Shown here: positions 1-13,935 of the stretch, piece after piece | Numbering within the stretch: the first letter of the stretch is position 1 | Layout of the letters: each line of letters starts with the position of its first letter | Origin: Dyella_A sp050749815 | Lineage (GTDB): Bacteria; Pseudomonadota; Gammaproteobacteria; Xanthomonadales; Rhodanobacteraceae | DNA: 64,000 nt | NCBI RefSeq assembly: GCF_050749815.1 | Contig: NZ_CP192735.1 | Coordinates: 3,348,001 to 3,412,000 of the forward strand | Direction of reading: 5' to 3' | Notes under the pieces: generated by a model | What the model saw: the letters and a program-made list of their open reading frames with translations, nothing else | Databases searched by the model: none | Told to the model about the DNA's origin: nothing | Position numbers and translations under genes: made by a program

Positions 1-757
1 AGGCGAGGTGAAAGTGCTCGCGGCCGGTGCTCTTGGGCGGCAATTGGGCGAAGTACGCGTCATCGAGCAGGCGCTGCAACAGGCCCGCGTCAACTTTGCC
101 GCTCGCCGCGAACGTGCCGTCACGGTCGTACGGCTCGCCGCGGTGACGCTGGCACCACGCATCCATCAGGCCGTTGGCCGGGCCGGTGTCGAACCCCGAG
201 ACCCGGCCATCCGCCGCCAGCAGCGTGAGGTTGGCAATGCCGCCCAGATTCAGCACGACGCGACTATGTCCGGCCTCGGCCAGCAGCATCGCGTGCATCG
301 CCGGCAGCAGGGGCGCGCCCTGGCCGCCGGCGGCGACGTCCGCGCGGCGGAAGTCGGCAACCACGTCGATGCCGCAGCGCTCGGCGATCACGCTGGGGTC
401 GCCCAGCTGCATGGTGAAGGGATGGCTGCCGCCGGGACGATGGCGCATCGTCTGCCCGTGCGAACCGATGGCGGCGACGGCGTCAGGCGATACGCCGGTC
501 TCGTGCAGCAGGCGCATGGTGGCCTCGGCGAAGCCGTAGGCAAGGGCGACGTCGAGCTGGCCGAGCCGATCCAGGTCGATCGCGGTCTCGCCCTGCGCCA
601 CTGCGAGCAGTTCCCGTCGTAGAGGCTCGGGCCAGGGATGGGTCAGGCCGCCCAGCAGGCGCGGCGAGCCGGTTTCGAACGACACCAGCGCGGCGTCGAT
701 GCCATCGGCGCTGGTGCCGGAGATCAGGCCGAGGTACAGCGAACCGGCATTTGCCAC
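1..757 (-). CDS. anmK: Anhydro-N-acetylmuramic acid kinase (3' end outside window)
   Basis: Phosphorylates and opens 1,6-anhydro-MurNAc to MurNAc-6-P in cytoplasmic cell-wall recycling. I translated the minus strand by hand. The protein opens with GLISGTSADGIDAAL and continues with GSHGQTMRHRP, QLGDPSVIAERCG, VVADFR, GGQGAPLLPA, NLGGIANLTLL, GFDTGPANGLMD and PPKSTGREHF, in the order known for AnmK. About 252 of an expected ~370 codons are visible; the rest lies beyond base 1. The start is GTG at 757, because an in-frame TGA, which is the stop of the upstream M23 peptidase gene, lies only 6 bases before it. The two genes are therefore end-to-end and probably co-transcribed, which fits a shared role in murein turnover. 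Confidence 0.93.
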   Translation of the reverse strand, partial: MANAGSLYLGLISGTSADGIDAALVSFETGSPRLLGGLTHPWPEPLRRELLAVAQGETAIDLDRLGQLDVALAYGFAEATMRLLHETGVSPDAVAAIGSHGQTMRHRPGGSHPFTMQLGDPSVIAERCGIDVVADFRRADVAAGGQGAPLLPAMHAMLLAEAGHSRVVLNLGGIANLTLLAADGRVSGFDTGPANGLMDAWCQRHRGEPYDRDGTFAASGKVDAGLLQRLLDDAYFAQLPPKSTGREHFHLA

Positions 758-763
758 GATCGA

Positions 764-2191
764 TCAGTTGTCGCTGTGCCGGCGGCTCTCGACCTTCGCC
801 AGCTTGACGTTCTCGTCCAGCTGCTTGAGCCGGGCCAGCTGCGGCGCGACCACCTGCGACTTGAACTGCGCCAGTTGCGCGGCCGGCAGCGGCTCGGGCT
901 TGGGCAACGTGACGGTCTGCGGATTGCGCTGCACGCCGTTGACGCGGAATTCGTAATGCAGGTGCGGACCGGTGGCCAGGCCGGTCATGCCCACGTAGCC
1001 GATCACCTGGCCCTGGCGCACGTGCTGGCCAATGCGCTCACCGGCGGCAAAGCGCGACATGTGGCCGTACGCGGTGCTGATGGTGCCGTTGTGCTGGATG
1101 ATCACGAAGTTGCCGTAGCCGTTCATCCAGCCGCGGTACTTGATGACGCCGTCGCCGGCGGCATGGATCGGCGTGCCGGTGGGGGCGGCGTAATCCACGC
1201 CCTTGTGCGCGCGCATGCGGCCGAGGATCGGATGCATGCGGCCGGCGCTGAACTGCGAGGAGATGCGGGTGAAGTCCACCGGGATGCGCAGGAACGACTT
1301 CTGGATCGGCCGTCCGTCTTCGCTAAACCAGCCCACGCTGCCATCGGCCTTCTTGAAACGATAGGCCGTGTAGCGATGCCCTTGGTTCACGAACTCGGCG
1401 GCGACGATATCGCCTTCGGTGTAATAGCTGCCGTCGCGATAGATATCGTCATAGATGACGGTGAAGCTGTCGCCTACGCGCAGGTCCTGCACGAAGTCGA
1501 TGTCGTACTTGAACAGGTCAGCGAGCTTGCCGACCATGCCGGCGCTCATGCCGGCCCGGGCGCCGGCGGCGTACAGCGAGCTGTCGATCATGCCGTGCGC
1601 CACGTGCTCACGCTTGTCCATGTCGCGCGGCTGCAGCGTGAGCTTGGCGCCATGGTCGTCGAAGCGGATCATCGCCCGGTTGGCCTGGTCGCGATCGAAG
1701 CGGATGCCGCTCAGGCTGCCATCGCTGGCCAGAAGAAAATCGAATTCCTGCCCCGGCCGGATGCTGTGCAGCGAGGCCGTCGCGCTGCCGGCCGAATCCA
1801 TCACCCGCTGCAGGTCCGACATGCCCAGGCCCAGGCTGGCGAAGATGTCCGAGAGTGTCTGGCCCGGCTGCACCTGCACGCGCTGCCAGTCCTCGACGGT
1901 GGGCGACTGCGTGGTAACCGGCGACGCCTTCGGCAGCGCGAGCGGAAGCAGCGTGTGTGCCATCGGCGAGGGCGGTGTACGCATCGCCGAGGCCCACGCC
2001 GGAAGAATGAAGCCAGACAGCAGGGTGATCAGCAGCGCCGTGCCGGCCAGCACCCAGCGCTCGCGGTGCCAGCGGATCGGCTCTGCCTCGCCGTGGCGGC
2101 TGAAGGACCAGTGCGAACAGCGTTCGTAGAAGTGGGAGTGCCTGCGCTGCGCCTTGCGGCGGATGGCCTGCTTGCGCGCCGCGTGCGCCAT
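764..2191 (-). CDS. M23 family murein DD-endopeptidase with OapA/LysM-like domain (MepM/YebA type)
   Basis: Predicted inner-membrane-anchored periplasmic zinc peptidase that cuts peptidoglycan cross-links. In order: a basic N-terminus, one membrane segment (about residues 45-66, WVLAGTALLITLLSGFILPA), a LysM/OapA-like stretch (VQPGQTLSDIFASLGLGMSD), then the C-terminal M23 domain with HPILGRMRAHKGVDYAAP and the HLHYEF zinc/catalytic motif. Length (~475 aa) fits the MepM family. The frame could begin with ATG at 2209, but the ATG at 2191 has GAGGGG six bases upstream, so I chose it. anmK follows immediately. The gene diverges from tyrS; a likely promoter on this strand is TTGACG (2272-2277) and TATGGT (2248-2253). 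Confidence 0.9.
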   Translation of the reverse strand: MAHAARKQAIRRKAQRRHSHFYERCSHWSFSRHGEAEPIRWHRERWVLAGTALLITLLSGFILPAWASAMRTPPSPMAHTLLPLALPKASPVTTQSPTVEDWQRVQVQPGQTLSDIFASLGLGMSDLQRVMDSAGSATASLHSIRPGQEFDFLLASDGSLSGIRFDRDQANRAMIRFDDHGAKLTLQPRDMDKREHVAHGMIDSSLYAAGARAGMSAGMVGKLADLFKYDIDFVQDLRVGDSFTVIYDDIYRDGSYYTEGDIVAAEFVNQGHRYTAYRFKKADGSVGWFSEDGRPIQKSFLRIPVDFTRISSQFSAGRMHPILGRMRAHKGVDYAAPTGTPIHAAGDGVIKYRGWMNGYGNFVIIQHNGTISTAYGHMSRFAAGERIGQHVRQGQVIGYVGMTGLATGPHLHYEFRVNGVQRNPQTVTLPKPEPLPAAQLAQFKSQVVAPQLARLKQLDENVKLAKVESRRHSDN

Positions 2192-2247
2192 CTGCAACCC
2201 CTCACCCATAATGTGTAACTCCGCTGATACATGTACGACCGGCGGGT

Positions 2248-2277
2248 ACCATAACGGTCATGTGTAAACAGCGTCAA
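2248..2277 (-). promoter_or_regulatory. Candidate sigma-70 promoter of the M23 peptidase-anmK unit
   Basis: On the minus strand TTGACG (2277-2272), 18 bases, TATGGT (2253-2248), lying 57 bases before the chosen ATG. Predicted from pattern only. Confidence 0.45.
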
Positions 2278-2389
2278 CGCCTTTTCCATCAATGATTTGC
2301 GTATGGATTTGCGTTAACTCACAATTAACTTCACCGATGTGAAAGCGGTCGTCGCAGCGACTGCCTAGGCAACTAATTTCGAGGAATGC

Positions 2390-3601
2390 ATGAACAACCT
2401 GGAGCAGGTGCTGGCCACCATCGCGCGTGGCGCGGACGAGATCATCAAGCGCGAGGAGCTGGAGCAGCGACTCAAGGCGGGCCGCCCTCTGCGCATCAAG
2501 GCCGGTTTCGATCCCACGGCGCCGGACCTGCACCTGGGTCATACCGTGCTGCTCAACAAGATGCGCCAGTTCCAGGAACTCGGGCACCAGGTGATCTTCC
2601 TGATCGGCGACTTCACCGGGATGATCGGCGACCCCACCGGCAAGAACGTCACCCGCAAGCCGCTCACCCGCGAGGACGTGCTTGCCAACGCCGAGACCTA
2701 TGCCGCCCAGGTGTTCAAGGTGCTCGACCGGGAACGCACCGAAGTGCGCTTCAATTCCGAGTGGTTCAGCCAGATGGGGGCGGCCGACATGATCAAGCTC
2801 GCCGCGCAGCACACGGTGGCGCGCATGCTCGAGCGCGACGACTTCGCCAAGCGCTACGCGGCGCAGCAGCCGATCGCGATCCACGAGTTCCTCTATCCGC
2901 TGGTGCAGGGCTACGACTCGGTGGCGCTCAAGTGCGATGTCGAACTCGGCGGCACCGACCAGAAGTTCAACCTGTTGATGGGCCGCGCGCTGCAAGAGCA
3001 TCACGGCCAGCCGCCGCAGATCGTGCTGACCATGCCGCTGCTGGAGGGCCTGGACGGCGTCAACAAGATGTCCAAGTCGCTCGGTAACTACATCGGCATC
3101 AACGAGCCGGCGATCGACATCGTCACCAAGACGATGAAGATCGGCGACGAGTTGATGTGGCGCTGGTTCGAGTTGCTGAGCTTCGACGTCTCGATGCAAG
3201 AACTCGAGCGCATGAAGGCCGGCATCGCGAGTGGCGCGCTCAATCCGCGTGACGCCAAGCTGCGCCTTGCACGCGAGCTGGCAGCGCGCTTCCACGATGC
3301 AGCCGCGGCCGACCAGGCCATTGCCGGCTGGCACGCGGTGGTGCGCGGCGAGGGCGACACCTCGCTCCTGCCGCTGAGCGAGATCGTCGTGCCGGCCGAA
3401 GGGCTGCGTCTGGCGGCGCTGCTTACCGCGGCCGGACTGACGAGCAGCAATTCGGAAGCCAATCGCAAGCTCAAGGAGCGCGCGGTGAAGATCGATGCCG
3501 TGGTGGTCGAGGACGCCCAGCGGGTCTTCGAGCCCGGCTTCGAGGGCGTGCTGCAGGTCGGCAAGCGGAGCTTCGCGCGCGTGCTGCTCAAGCACGGCTG
3601 A
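2390..3601 (+). CDS. tyrS: Tyrosyl-tRNA synthetase (TyrZ/type II)
   Basis: Charges tRNA-Tyr with tyrosine in the cytoplasm. The 403-aa protein has the class I signatures HLGH (residues 48-51, in FDPTAPDLHLGHT) and KMSKS (about 226-230, in GVNKMSKSLG). It also has the YPLVQGYDSVALKCDVELGGTDQ tyrosine-binding region and a C-terminal S4-like RNA-binding domain (TSSNSEANRKLKERAVKID, ending ARVLL). The start has a good Shine-Dalgarno, GAGGA, five bases before ATG. The rRNA operon promoters begin about 80 bases after its stop, so tyrS lies just upstream of the main translation RNA operon. Confidence 0.97.
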   Translation: MNNLEQVLATIARGADEIIKREELEQRLKAGRPLRIKAGFDPTAPDLHLGHTVLLNKMRQFQELGHQVIFLIGDFTGMIGDPTGKNVTRKPLTREDVLANAETYAAQVFKVLDRERTEVRFNSEWFSQMGAADMIKLAAQHTVARMLERDDFAKRYAAQQPIAIHEFLYPLVQGYDSVALKCDVELGGTDQKFNLLMGRALQEHHGQPPQIVLTMPLLEGLDGVNKMSKSLGNYIGINEPAIDIVTKTMKIGDELMWRWFELLSFDVSMQELERMKAGIASGALNPRDAKLRLARELAARFHDAAAADQAIAGWHAVVRGEGDTSLLPLSEIVVPAEGLRLAALLTAAGLTSSNSEANRKLKERAVKIDAVVVEDAQRVFEPGFEGVLQVGKRSFARVLLKHG

Positions 3602-3660
3602 GCAGCACCGCCGTCGTCGAACGCGCCGCACCCTTTGTGGACAGTGGCTTAGCCGCCCGC

Positions 3661-3711
3661 AGAAAAAAATTTCAGAAATTGCTTGCCAAAGGTGGGGGCG
3701 CTGCCTAGTAT
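3661..3711 (+). promoter_or_regulatory. rRNA operon promoter P1
   Basis: TTGCCA (3683-3688), 17-base spacer, TAGTAT (3706-3711), preceded by an A/T-rich stretch (3661-3680) that resembles an UP element. Confidence 0.6.
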
Positions 3712-3779
3712 TCGCCCCCCGCCGCAGCCGGTCATCGCTCGGCAACATCGACGAAGCGAAAAAACATTTCGCGAAGGTG

Positions 3780-3815
3780 TTGACGAGGTGGAAGATCGAT
3801 GTAGAATGTGCGGCT
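3780..3815 (+). promoter_or_regulatory. rRNA operon promoter P2 with GC-rich discriminator
   Basis: TTGACG (3780-3785), 16-base spacer, TAGAAT (3802-3807), then GTGCGGCTC. A G/C-rich discriminator after the -10 is what stringently controlled rRNA promoters show. About 220 bases of leader follow before mature 16S. Confidence 0.6.
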
Positions 3816-3866
3816 CACCCGGGGCGAAATGCTTCGGGGCGGTTCGAGAAACGGATCGCAAGTGAT

Positions 3867-3878
3867 TGATCTTTGACA
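3867..3878 (+). promoter_or_regulatory. boxA antitermination site in rRNA leader
   Basis: TGATCTTTGACA matches the boxA pattern TGMTCTTTRAMA used by the Nus/ribosomal antitermination complex. It lies in the leader, before the 16S processing stem. Confidence 0.6.
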
Positions 3879-3880
3879 GT

Positions 3881-3912
3881 GTGCGCAGGTGACTTGTGTG
3901 GACGCCTTGCAG
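3881..3912 (+). other. Left arm of 16S precursor processing stem
   Basis: Bases 3881-3912 pair with 5604-5634 downstream of 16S; the core CTTGTGTGGACG...TTGCA faces TGCAAGACGTCCACACAAG with few mismatches. This is the expected RNase III substrate enclosing 16S. Confidence 0.7.
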
Positions 3913-4037
3913 TGGACGGAATGACTGTCCAAGCAATGCAAGGGTCCAACATACAAGTCAGCAATGACGTTTTATGTTGGGATCACCCTTCAGAAAGATA
4001 GACGTCCAAACCCGCAAGGGCGAGGGTGTCGAAAACT

Positions 4038-5582
<1,545 letters not shown>

Positions 5583-5681
5583 CGAGATAGGCAGCTTTCG
5601 CTGCTGCAAGACGTCCACACAAGACACCTGCACATCCGCACGCCACAGGGCGTGTTTGGTCGTTTCGACCGGAAGCTTTAT

Positions 5682-5758
<77 letters not shown>

Positions 5759-5768
5759 CCAAGCACCT

Positions 5769-5844
5769 GGGGCCATAGCTCAGCTGGGAGAGCACCTGCT
5801 TTGCAAGCAGGGGGTCGTCGGTTCGATCCCGACTGGCTCCACCA
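5769..5844 (+). tRNA. tRNA-Ala (TGC)
   Basis: 76-base tRNA ten bases after tRNA-Ile. The acceptor strand opens GGGGCCA and closes TGGCTCC (one G-T pair), CCA is encoded, anticodon TGC at 5802-5804, T-loop GGTTCGATCCC. The Ile-Ala pair is the standard spacer set in this order. Confidence 0.97.
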
Positions 5845-5920
5845 GTTTGAAACGGCTTACCGATGGATGTGTAGCGCACACAAAAGATTTTGAAGCCCAC
5901 CGGCGTTGAGGCCGGCGTGG

Positions 5921-5933
5921 TGTTCTTTGAAAA
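5921..5933 (+). promoter_or_regulatory. Second boxA, upstream of 23S
   Basis: TGTTCTTTGAAAA in the tRNA-Ala/23S spacer matches boxA and would reload the antitermination complex before 23S. Confidence 0.6.
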
Positions 5934-6055
5934 CGTAAACGAGTGACAAGCGTTTTGGTTCGAAACCGAACCGAGATGTGTCGTTGAGGCAATGTAGCGA
6001 CGTGTTGTTTGGCGGAATCTCATTCCTGAGGAGGAATGGGAGTATGCCCCGAGGC

Positions 6056-6070
6056 GACTTGGGGTTATAT

Positions 6071-6078
<8 letters not shown>
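6056..6078 (+). other. Left arm of 23S precursor processing stem
   Basis: CTTGGGGTTATAT plus the first bases of 23S (GGTCAAGC) is the perfect complement of GCTTGACC ATATAACCCCAAG at 8943-8963. A 21-bp stem therefore encloses 23S, as needed for RNase III cleavage. Confidence 0.75.
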
Positions 6079-8950
<2,872 letters not shown>

Positions 8951-9070
8951 ATATAACCCCAAGACGCTTCGCCGTTCCTCGCGAAACATCTCGAACACGT
9001 TTCACCCAAATCGCTTGTCACTCGTTTACCCCAATCGTGGGTCTGGCGCTTCAGCGCTGACCCCACTTTT

Positions 9071-9186
9071 TCCCTGGCGGCTATAGCGCTGTGGTCCCAC
9101 CCGATCCCATCCCGAACTCGGAAGTGAAACGCAGCTGCGCCGATGGTAGTGTGCATCCGCATGCAAGAGTAGGTCACCGCCAGGGA
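9071..9186 (+). rRNA. rrf: 5S ribosomal RNA
   Basis: About 116 bases, from TCCCTGGCGGC to GCCAGGGA. The termini pair, and the conserved CCCGAACTCGGAAGTGAAAC and CGCCGATGGTAGTGTG blocks are present. Confidence 0.95.
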
Positions 9187-9195
9187 CCTCATACT

Positions 9196-9227
9196 AAAAA
9201 ACCCCCTCAGCCGAGGGGGTTTTTTTT
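9196..9227 (+). terminator. Intrinsic terminator of the rRNA operon
   Basis: Stem ACCCCCTC / GAGGGGGT with an AGCC loop, followed by seven T and preceded by five A. Confidence 0.93.
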
Positions 9228-9326
9228 GGCCTCCACTCGGGGCTTTAAGGCGCAAAGCGCGCCCCTCTTCGTAGGCATCATGGAATACTGCAACTCTGTC
9301 CATTCGCGGGACGCCGAAGAACACGC

Positions 9327-10010
9327 ATGTTCGTCCACGTAGAAAATCGTCGGCGCACCCGACTGCAGTGGGCAACCCTGCTGCTGGTCACCCTCTGCGT
9401 GCTGGTCTTTGTCAGCCTTGCGCTGATGCCCGCGCCGCGGCGGGTGGCCCTGCTTCTCGAGTGGGGCACGATTCCCGCGAACATTTTCGACATGCATCTG
9501 CCGATCCTGCCCCAGCTGGTGGATCCGGCGTTACTGCGCTTGTTCACGGCGTTGTTCATCCACGTGGAATGGACACACTTGCTGGGCAACCTGTTGTTCC
9601 TGGCGATTTTCGGGCTGCCTGCGGAGCGCTCAATGGGCTCACTGCGCTTCCTCGCCCTGTTCGTGCTCGGAGGCATGGCGTCGAACCTCGTCGGGGCGCT
9701 GTCACTTGCCGGTGTGCTGCGTCCAATCATCGGATGCAGCGGCGCCGTGTCGGCTGTGCTGGGCACCTACATGGCCCTGTTTCCCCGCGCCCGACTGGGG
9801 CTCGTTCTTCCGCTGGGGCTCTACTTCGAATTCGTCCGGGTCCCGGCGTACCTGCTGATCGGCATCTGGGTGCTTCTGCAGTTCCTCTTCAGCTATGCCG
9901 GTCCGAGCTATGGGGCGGTGGTGTGGTGGACGCACATTGCGGGTTTTCTGTTTGGTGTCGTGTTCGGTGGTCTTTCGCGCGACGCGATCGTCCGCCGCAT
10001 GCGCAAGTAG
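9327..10010 (+). CDS. Rhomboid family intramembrane serine protease
   Basis: Inner-membrane protease that cuts transmembrane helices. The 227-aa protein is mostly hydrophobic with about six membrane segments. The catalytic dyad is visible: Ser138 in IIGCSGAVSAV (GxSG) and His203 in WWTHIAGFLFG. H84 and N88 of the HLLGN motif form the oxyanion/HxxxN element. Substrate unknown. It starts 100 bases after the rRNA terminator with no clear Shine-Dalgarno, so the exact start is uncertain. The DUF1820 gene begins nine bases after its stop, so the two are probably co-transcribed. Confidence 0.92.
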   Translation: MFVHVENRRRTRLQWATLLLVTLCVLVFVSLALMPAPRRVALLLEWGTIPANIFDMHLPILPQLVDPALLRLFTALFIHVEWTHLLGNLLFLAIFGLPAERSMGSLRFLALFVLGGMASNLVGALSLAGVLRPIIGCSGAVSAVLGTYMALFPRARLGLVLPLGLYFEFVRVPAYLLIGIWVLLQFLFSYAGPSYGAVVWWTHIAGFLFGVVFGGLSRDAIVRRMRK

Positions 10011-10019
10011 CGAGCGATC

Positions 10020-10346
10020 ATGCGTACGAAGAAGCTTTACAAGGTGACGTTCCTGCACCTGGGCAAGTCTTACGAGCTGTATGCACGCCATGTGGCAAGC
10101 AGCGCCCTGTGGGGATTCACCGAGGTGGGGGAACTGGTCTTCGAAGCGGCCGGTGAGGGCCTGCTGGTGGATCCCACCGAAGAACGCTTGCGAGAGGAGT
10201 TCAAGGACACGCGCGTGCTGCATCTTCCGATGCAGGCCGTCATCCGGATCGAAGAAGTGGAGCGCCGCGGTTCGCTCGCCATTCGCGACGCGGGTGATGG
10301 GCAGAAGGTGACCCCGCTACCGTTGCCGCCCCGTCCCCGGCAGTGA
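10020..10346 (+). CDS. DUF1820 family protein
   Basis: A 108-aa soluble protein opening with YKVTFLHLGKSYELYARHVASSALWGFTEV in pieces that match the conserved start of DUF1820 proteins (YKVTF, GKSYELYAR, GF.EV). These are widespread in gammaproteobacteria and lack a known function. A Pro-rich C-terminal tail follows. Spacing to the rhomboid gene (9 bases) suggests one transcript. Its last 30 bases overlap, tail to tail, the end of the glutamine amidotransferase gene on the other strand. Confidence 0.85.
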   Translation: MRTKKLYKVTFLHLGKSYELYARHVASSALWGFTEVGELVFEAAGEGLLVDPTEERLREEFKDTRVLHLPMQAVIRIEEVERRGSLAIRDAGDGQKVTPLPLPPRPRQ

Positions 10347-11096
10347 CTCGCGTTTCGGCGTGCTGGCGGCCGGGGTGTCGGACAGCCGGTGATGCCGCGC
10401 GAACCGACGCAGCAACTGCCGTGCCCAAGGCGTTGGGGCGACGGCGCGAAAGATGCTGTCCGGATCCGCGCCTTCCCGCCTCACGTCGTGGCGCTTGCGA
10501 TGGATGTACGCCCGCATCACCTCGGCGTTGAACTCCGGATGGAACTGCACGCTCAGTGCATGCGGCCCGTAGCGCAACAGATGATGAGGATCGCGCGCGG
10601 AACGCGCCATCACCTGCGCGCCGGCGGGCGCTTCGAGCACGCTCTGCTCGTGCGTGGTGTGCGCACGGAACGACTGGGGCAATGAAGCCACCAACGGGTC
10701 ATCAGCGGCACCGGACAGACGCTCGATCGCCATCGTTCCGATCTCGCGCCCGCCGGGCAGATAGTCGACGCGACCGCCCAGCGCATGCGCCATGAGCTGG
10801 TGGCCGTAGCACACGCCAAACATCGGCAGTGCGTGGTCCATGGCGTCGCGGATCCAGCCTGCGGTGCGTTCGCTCCACCCGGCCCGCTCGGTCACCATGG
10901 CTGCCGAGCCGGTGATCAGGGCACCCGCGACCTCCGTGGCCTTGGGTAGCGCTTCTCCCACCGCGACGTCGACAACCAGCAGCCGATCGCGGGCCACGCC
11001 CGTAGCCAGCCGGAACCAGTGCGGAAAATCGCCGTGACGCGCGCGGATCGGGTCCGGCGCGCGCCCGGTGCGGATGATCAGGACGGGGCGTGGCAT
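10317..11096 (-). CDS. Class I glutamine amidotransferase-like protein
   Basis: Predicted cytoplasmic enzyme of the triad GATase class, releasing ammonia from glutamine or acting on a gamma-glutamyl bond. The 259-aa protein shows the nucleophile Cys96 in FGVCYGHQLMAHALGG and the His186-x-Glu188 pair in SVQFHPEFN. The start was set at the ATG at 11096 (MPRPVLIIR) because that is where family similarity begins; the frame stays open upstream inside the gspE-like gene. It lies 11 bases after the gspE-like stop. The acceptor substrate cannot be told; single-domain homologues are often annotated as GMP synthase-like. Confidence 0.87.
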   Translation of the reverse strand: MPRPVLIIRTGRAPDPIRARHGDFPHWFRLATGVARDRLLVVDVAVGEALPKATEVAGALITGSAAMVTERAGWSERTAGWIRDAMDHALPMFGVCYGHQLMAHALGGRVDYLPGGREIGTMAIERLSGAADDPLVASLPQSFRAHTTHEQSVLEAPAGAQVMARSARDPHHLLRYGPHALSVQFHPEFNAEVMRAYIHRKRHDVRREGADPDSIFRAVAPTPWARQLLRRFARHHRLSDTPAASTPKRESLPGTGRQR

Positions 11097-11107
11097 CCCG
11101 CGCAAGC

Positions 11108-12928
11108 TCAGTGGGAATGGTCGGCGTCGTGGTCGATCGGCGGGATCACGGTGAGCACTTCCTTCACCGTGGTCAGCCCCTGCGCGACCTGATCGGCCGC
11201 GGAGATGCGCAGCGGCCGCATGCCCTCCTTCAGGGCCGCCGCCGAAAGCGCGGCCAGATCGAGCTGGCTGGAAATCCGCGCCCGCAGCGGGCGGGTCAAC
11301 TGCAGCATCTCGTAGATGCCGGTGCGTCCCATGAAGCCGGTATTGCGGCACTCCAGACAGCCGACCGGGCGATAGACCGTCGCCGGCAAGGGCATCGACC
11401 AGCCGTGCGTCAGCGCCTCCCATTCGTCCGGATCCTGCGGCTCGGGCGCCTTGCAATGCGCGCACAGCGTGCGGACGAGCCGCTGCGCCACCACGCCGGT
11501 CAGGGTGGACTGGATCAGGTAGTGCGGTACGCCCAGATCGAGCAGGCGGGTGATCGCGCTGGGCGCGTCGTTGGTGTGCAGCGTCGACAGCACTAGGTGC
11601 CCGGTGAGCGAGGCCTGCACCGCCATCTGCGCGGTCTCCAGGTCACGGATCTCGCCCACCATGATGATGTCCGGATCCTGCCGCAGCAGGGTGCGCACAC
11701 CGGCGGCGAAATCGAGGTCGATCGACGCCTGCACTTGCATCTGGTTGAACTCGCCGCTGACCATTTCGATCGGGTCTTCCACGGTGCAGACGTTGAGCTC
11801 CGGCGTGGCCAGATGCTTGAGCGTCGAATACAGCGTGGTGGTCTTGCCCGAACCGGTGGGGCCGGTGACCAGCACGATGCCGTGCGGGCGCTCCACCATG
11901 GCGCGCCAGATGCGGTCCTCCATCGGCGAGAAGCCCAACTGCTCGAAGCTCTTGGAGACGATGTCCGGGTCGAAGATGCGCATCACTACCTTCTCGCCGA
12001 AGGCGGTGGGCATGGTAGAGATACGCAGCTCCACCTCGCGCAGGGAGGTGGAGCGCGTCTTGATGCGACCGTCCTGCGGCCGCCGCTTCTCCGACACGTC
12101 CATCCGCGCGAGGATCTTGATGCGCGAGGTCACCGCGGTCATCACCGGCGGCGGCAGCTCGAACACCTTGTGCATCACGCCGTCGATGCGGAAACGCATG
12201 TGGCCGGCCTCGCGGCGCGGCTCGAGGTGGATGTCCGAGGCGCGCTGCTCGAAGGCGTACTGCAGCAGCCAGTCGACGATGTGCACCACGTGGCGGTCGT
12301 CGGCGCCGACTTCGCCGGTCTTGCCCAATTCCACCAGCTGCTCGAAGTTGAGGATCGCCGAGCTGTCGTATCCGGCGGCCTTGGCGTCCTGCGCCAGCTG
12401 GATCGAGCGCTGGACGCCGTAGAACTCCTGCAGATAGCGGTTGATGTCCAGCGGACTGGACACGACGCGCTTCACGTCGCGCCGGAGCATCTGCGCCAGG
12501 TCGCGCGCCCAGCCGCTGTCGAACGGCTCGCAGGTGGCGAAGGTGATCTCGCCGGGGCTCGCCGCCACCGGCAGGATCCGGTGGCGCTGGGCGTAGGCCA
12601 TGCTGACCGTCTGGGTCACTGCGGCCACGTTGATCTTCATCGGATCGATCTTCAGATACGGCAGATCGGCCTGCGTGGCCAGCCACTCGGTCAGGGTCTC
12701 CAGGCCCAGTGGCCGGCCCGGTTCGCGCTGGTTCGCCAGCTTGGCGTTGGCGATCACCACCAGCGGATGCAGCTCCACCGTGCTGCGTCCGGCGCGGCTG
12801 CCCATGCGCACCTGGCGCGCATCCTCGGCCAGCAGATAGCCATCCACCACCAGCGCCGCCAAGGTCTCATCCAGTTCCAGCCGGCCGCGACGGCCGAGCA
12901 GGGGCGTGCTGTGCGGGGATGCTGCCAT
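11108..12928 (-). CDS. GspE/PulE/PilB-family secretion ATPase
   Basis: Hexameric cytoplasmic ATPase of type II secretion or type IV pilus systems. The 606 aa show an N-terminal T2SSE_N-like domain (about 70-170), then the ATPase with Walker A GPTGSGKTTT, the Asp box SDIHLEPRRE, Walker B-like DPDIIMVGEIRD and the His box TGHLVLSTLHTND. A four-Cys zinc element follows (CAHC ... CLEC), typical of GspE/PilB. No other gsp or pil genes are nearby, so it is an orphan ATPase whose partner machinery lies elsewhere. It is divergent from glyQ. Confidence 0.9.
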   Translation of the reverse strand: MAASPHSTPLLGRRGRLELDETLAALVVDGYLLAEDARQVRMGSRAGRSTVELHPLVVIANAKLANQREPGRPLGLETLTEWLATQADLPYLKIDPMKINVAAVTQTVSMAYAQRHRILPVAASPGEITFATCEPFDSGWARDLAQMLRRDVKRVVSSPLDINRYLQEFYGVQRSIQLAQDAKAAGYDSSAILNFEQLVELGKTGEVGADDRHVVHIVDWLLQYAFEQRASDIHLEPRREAGHMRFRIDGVMHKVFELPPPVMTAVTSRIKILARMDVSEKRRPQDGRIKTRSTSLREVELRISTMPTAFGEKVVMRIFDPDIVSKSFEQLGFSPMEDRIWRAMVERPHGIVLVTGPTGSGKTTTLYSTLKHLATPELNVCTVEDPIEMVSGEFNQMQVQASIDLDFAAGVRTLLRQDPDIIMVGEIRDLETAQMAVQASLTGHLVLSTLHTNDAPSAITRLLDLGVPHYLIQSTLTGVVAQRLVRTLCAHCKAPEPQDPDEWEALTHGWSMPLPATVYRPVGCLECRNTGFMGRTGIYEMLQLTRPLRARISSQLDLAALSAAALKEGMRPLRISAADQVAQGLTTVKEVLTVIPPIDHDADHSH

Positions 12929-12989
12929 GGGCGGGGTTCACTCCGGGCGTTCGGCAGGGCGGGAAAGCGAGCTGCCATGCGGTCGCGGC

Positions 12990-12995
12990 TATACT
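12990..12995 (+). promoter_or_regulatory. Candidate -10 element of glyQS promoter
   Basis: TATACT in the context GCGGCTATACTAACG, 31 bases before the glyQ ATG. No good -35 hexamer at standard spacing. Confidence 0.45.
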
Positions 12996-13026
12996 AACGC
13001 GCTTTATTGCCAGGTCACGGAAAGCC

Positions 13027-13931
<905 letters not shown>

Positions 13932-13935
<4 letters not shown>

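Noticed and set aside
638..2218. 526-codon plus-strand open frame over the M23 peptidase
   Set aside because: Antisense shadow; the minus strand carries the full M23 motifs, a membrane anchor and a good ribosome site.
10317..11465. Longer 382-codon form of the glutamine amidotransferase
   Set aside because: The first 123 codons are antisense-free but out of frame within the gspE-like gene and Arg/Gly/Ala-rich; family similarity begins at the ATG at 11096.
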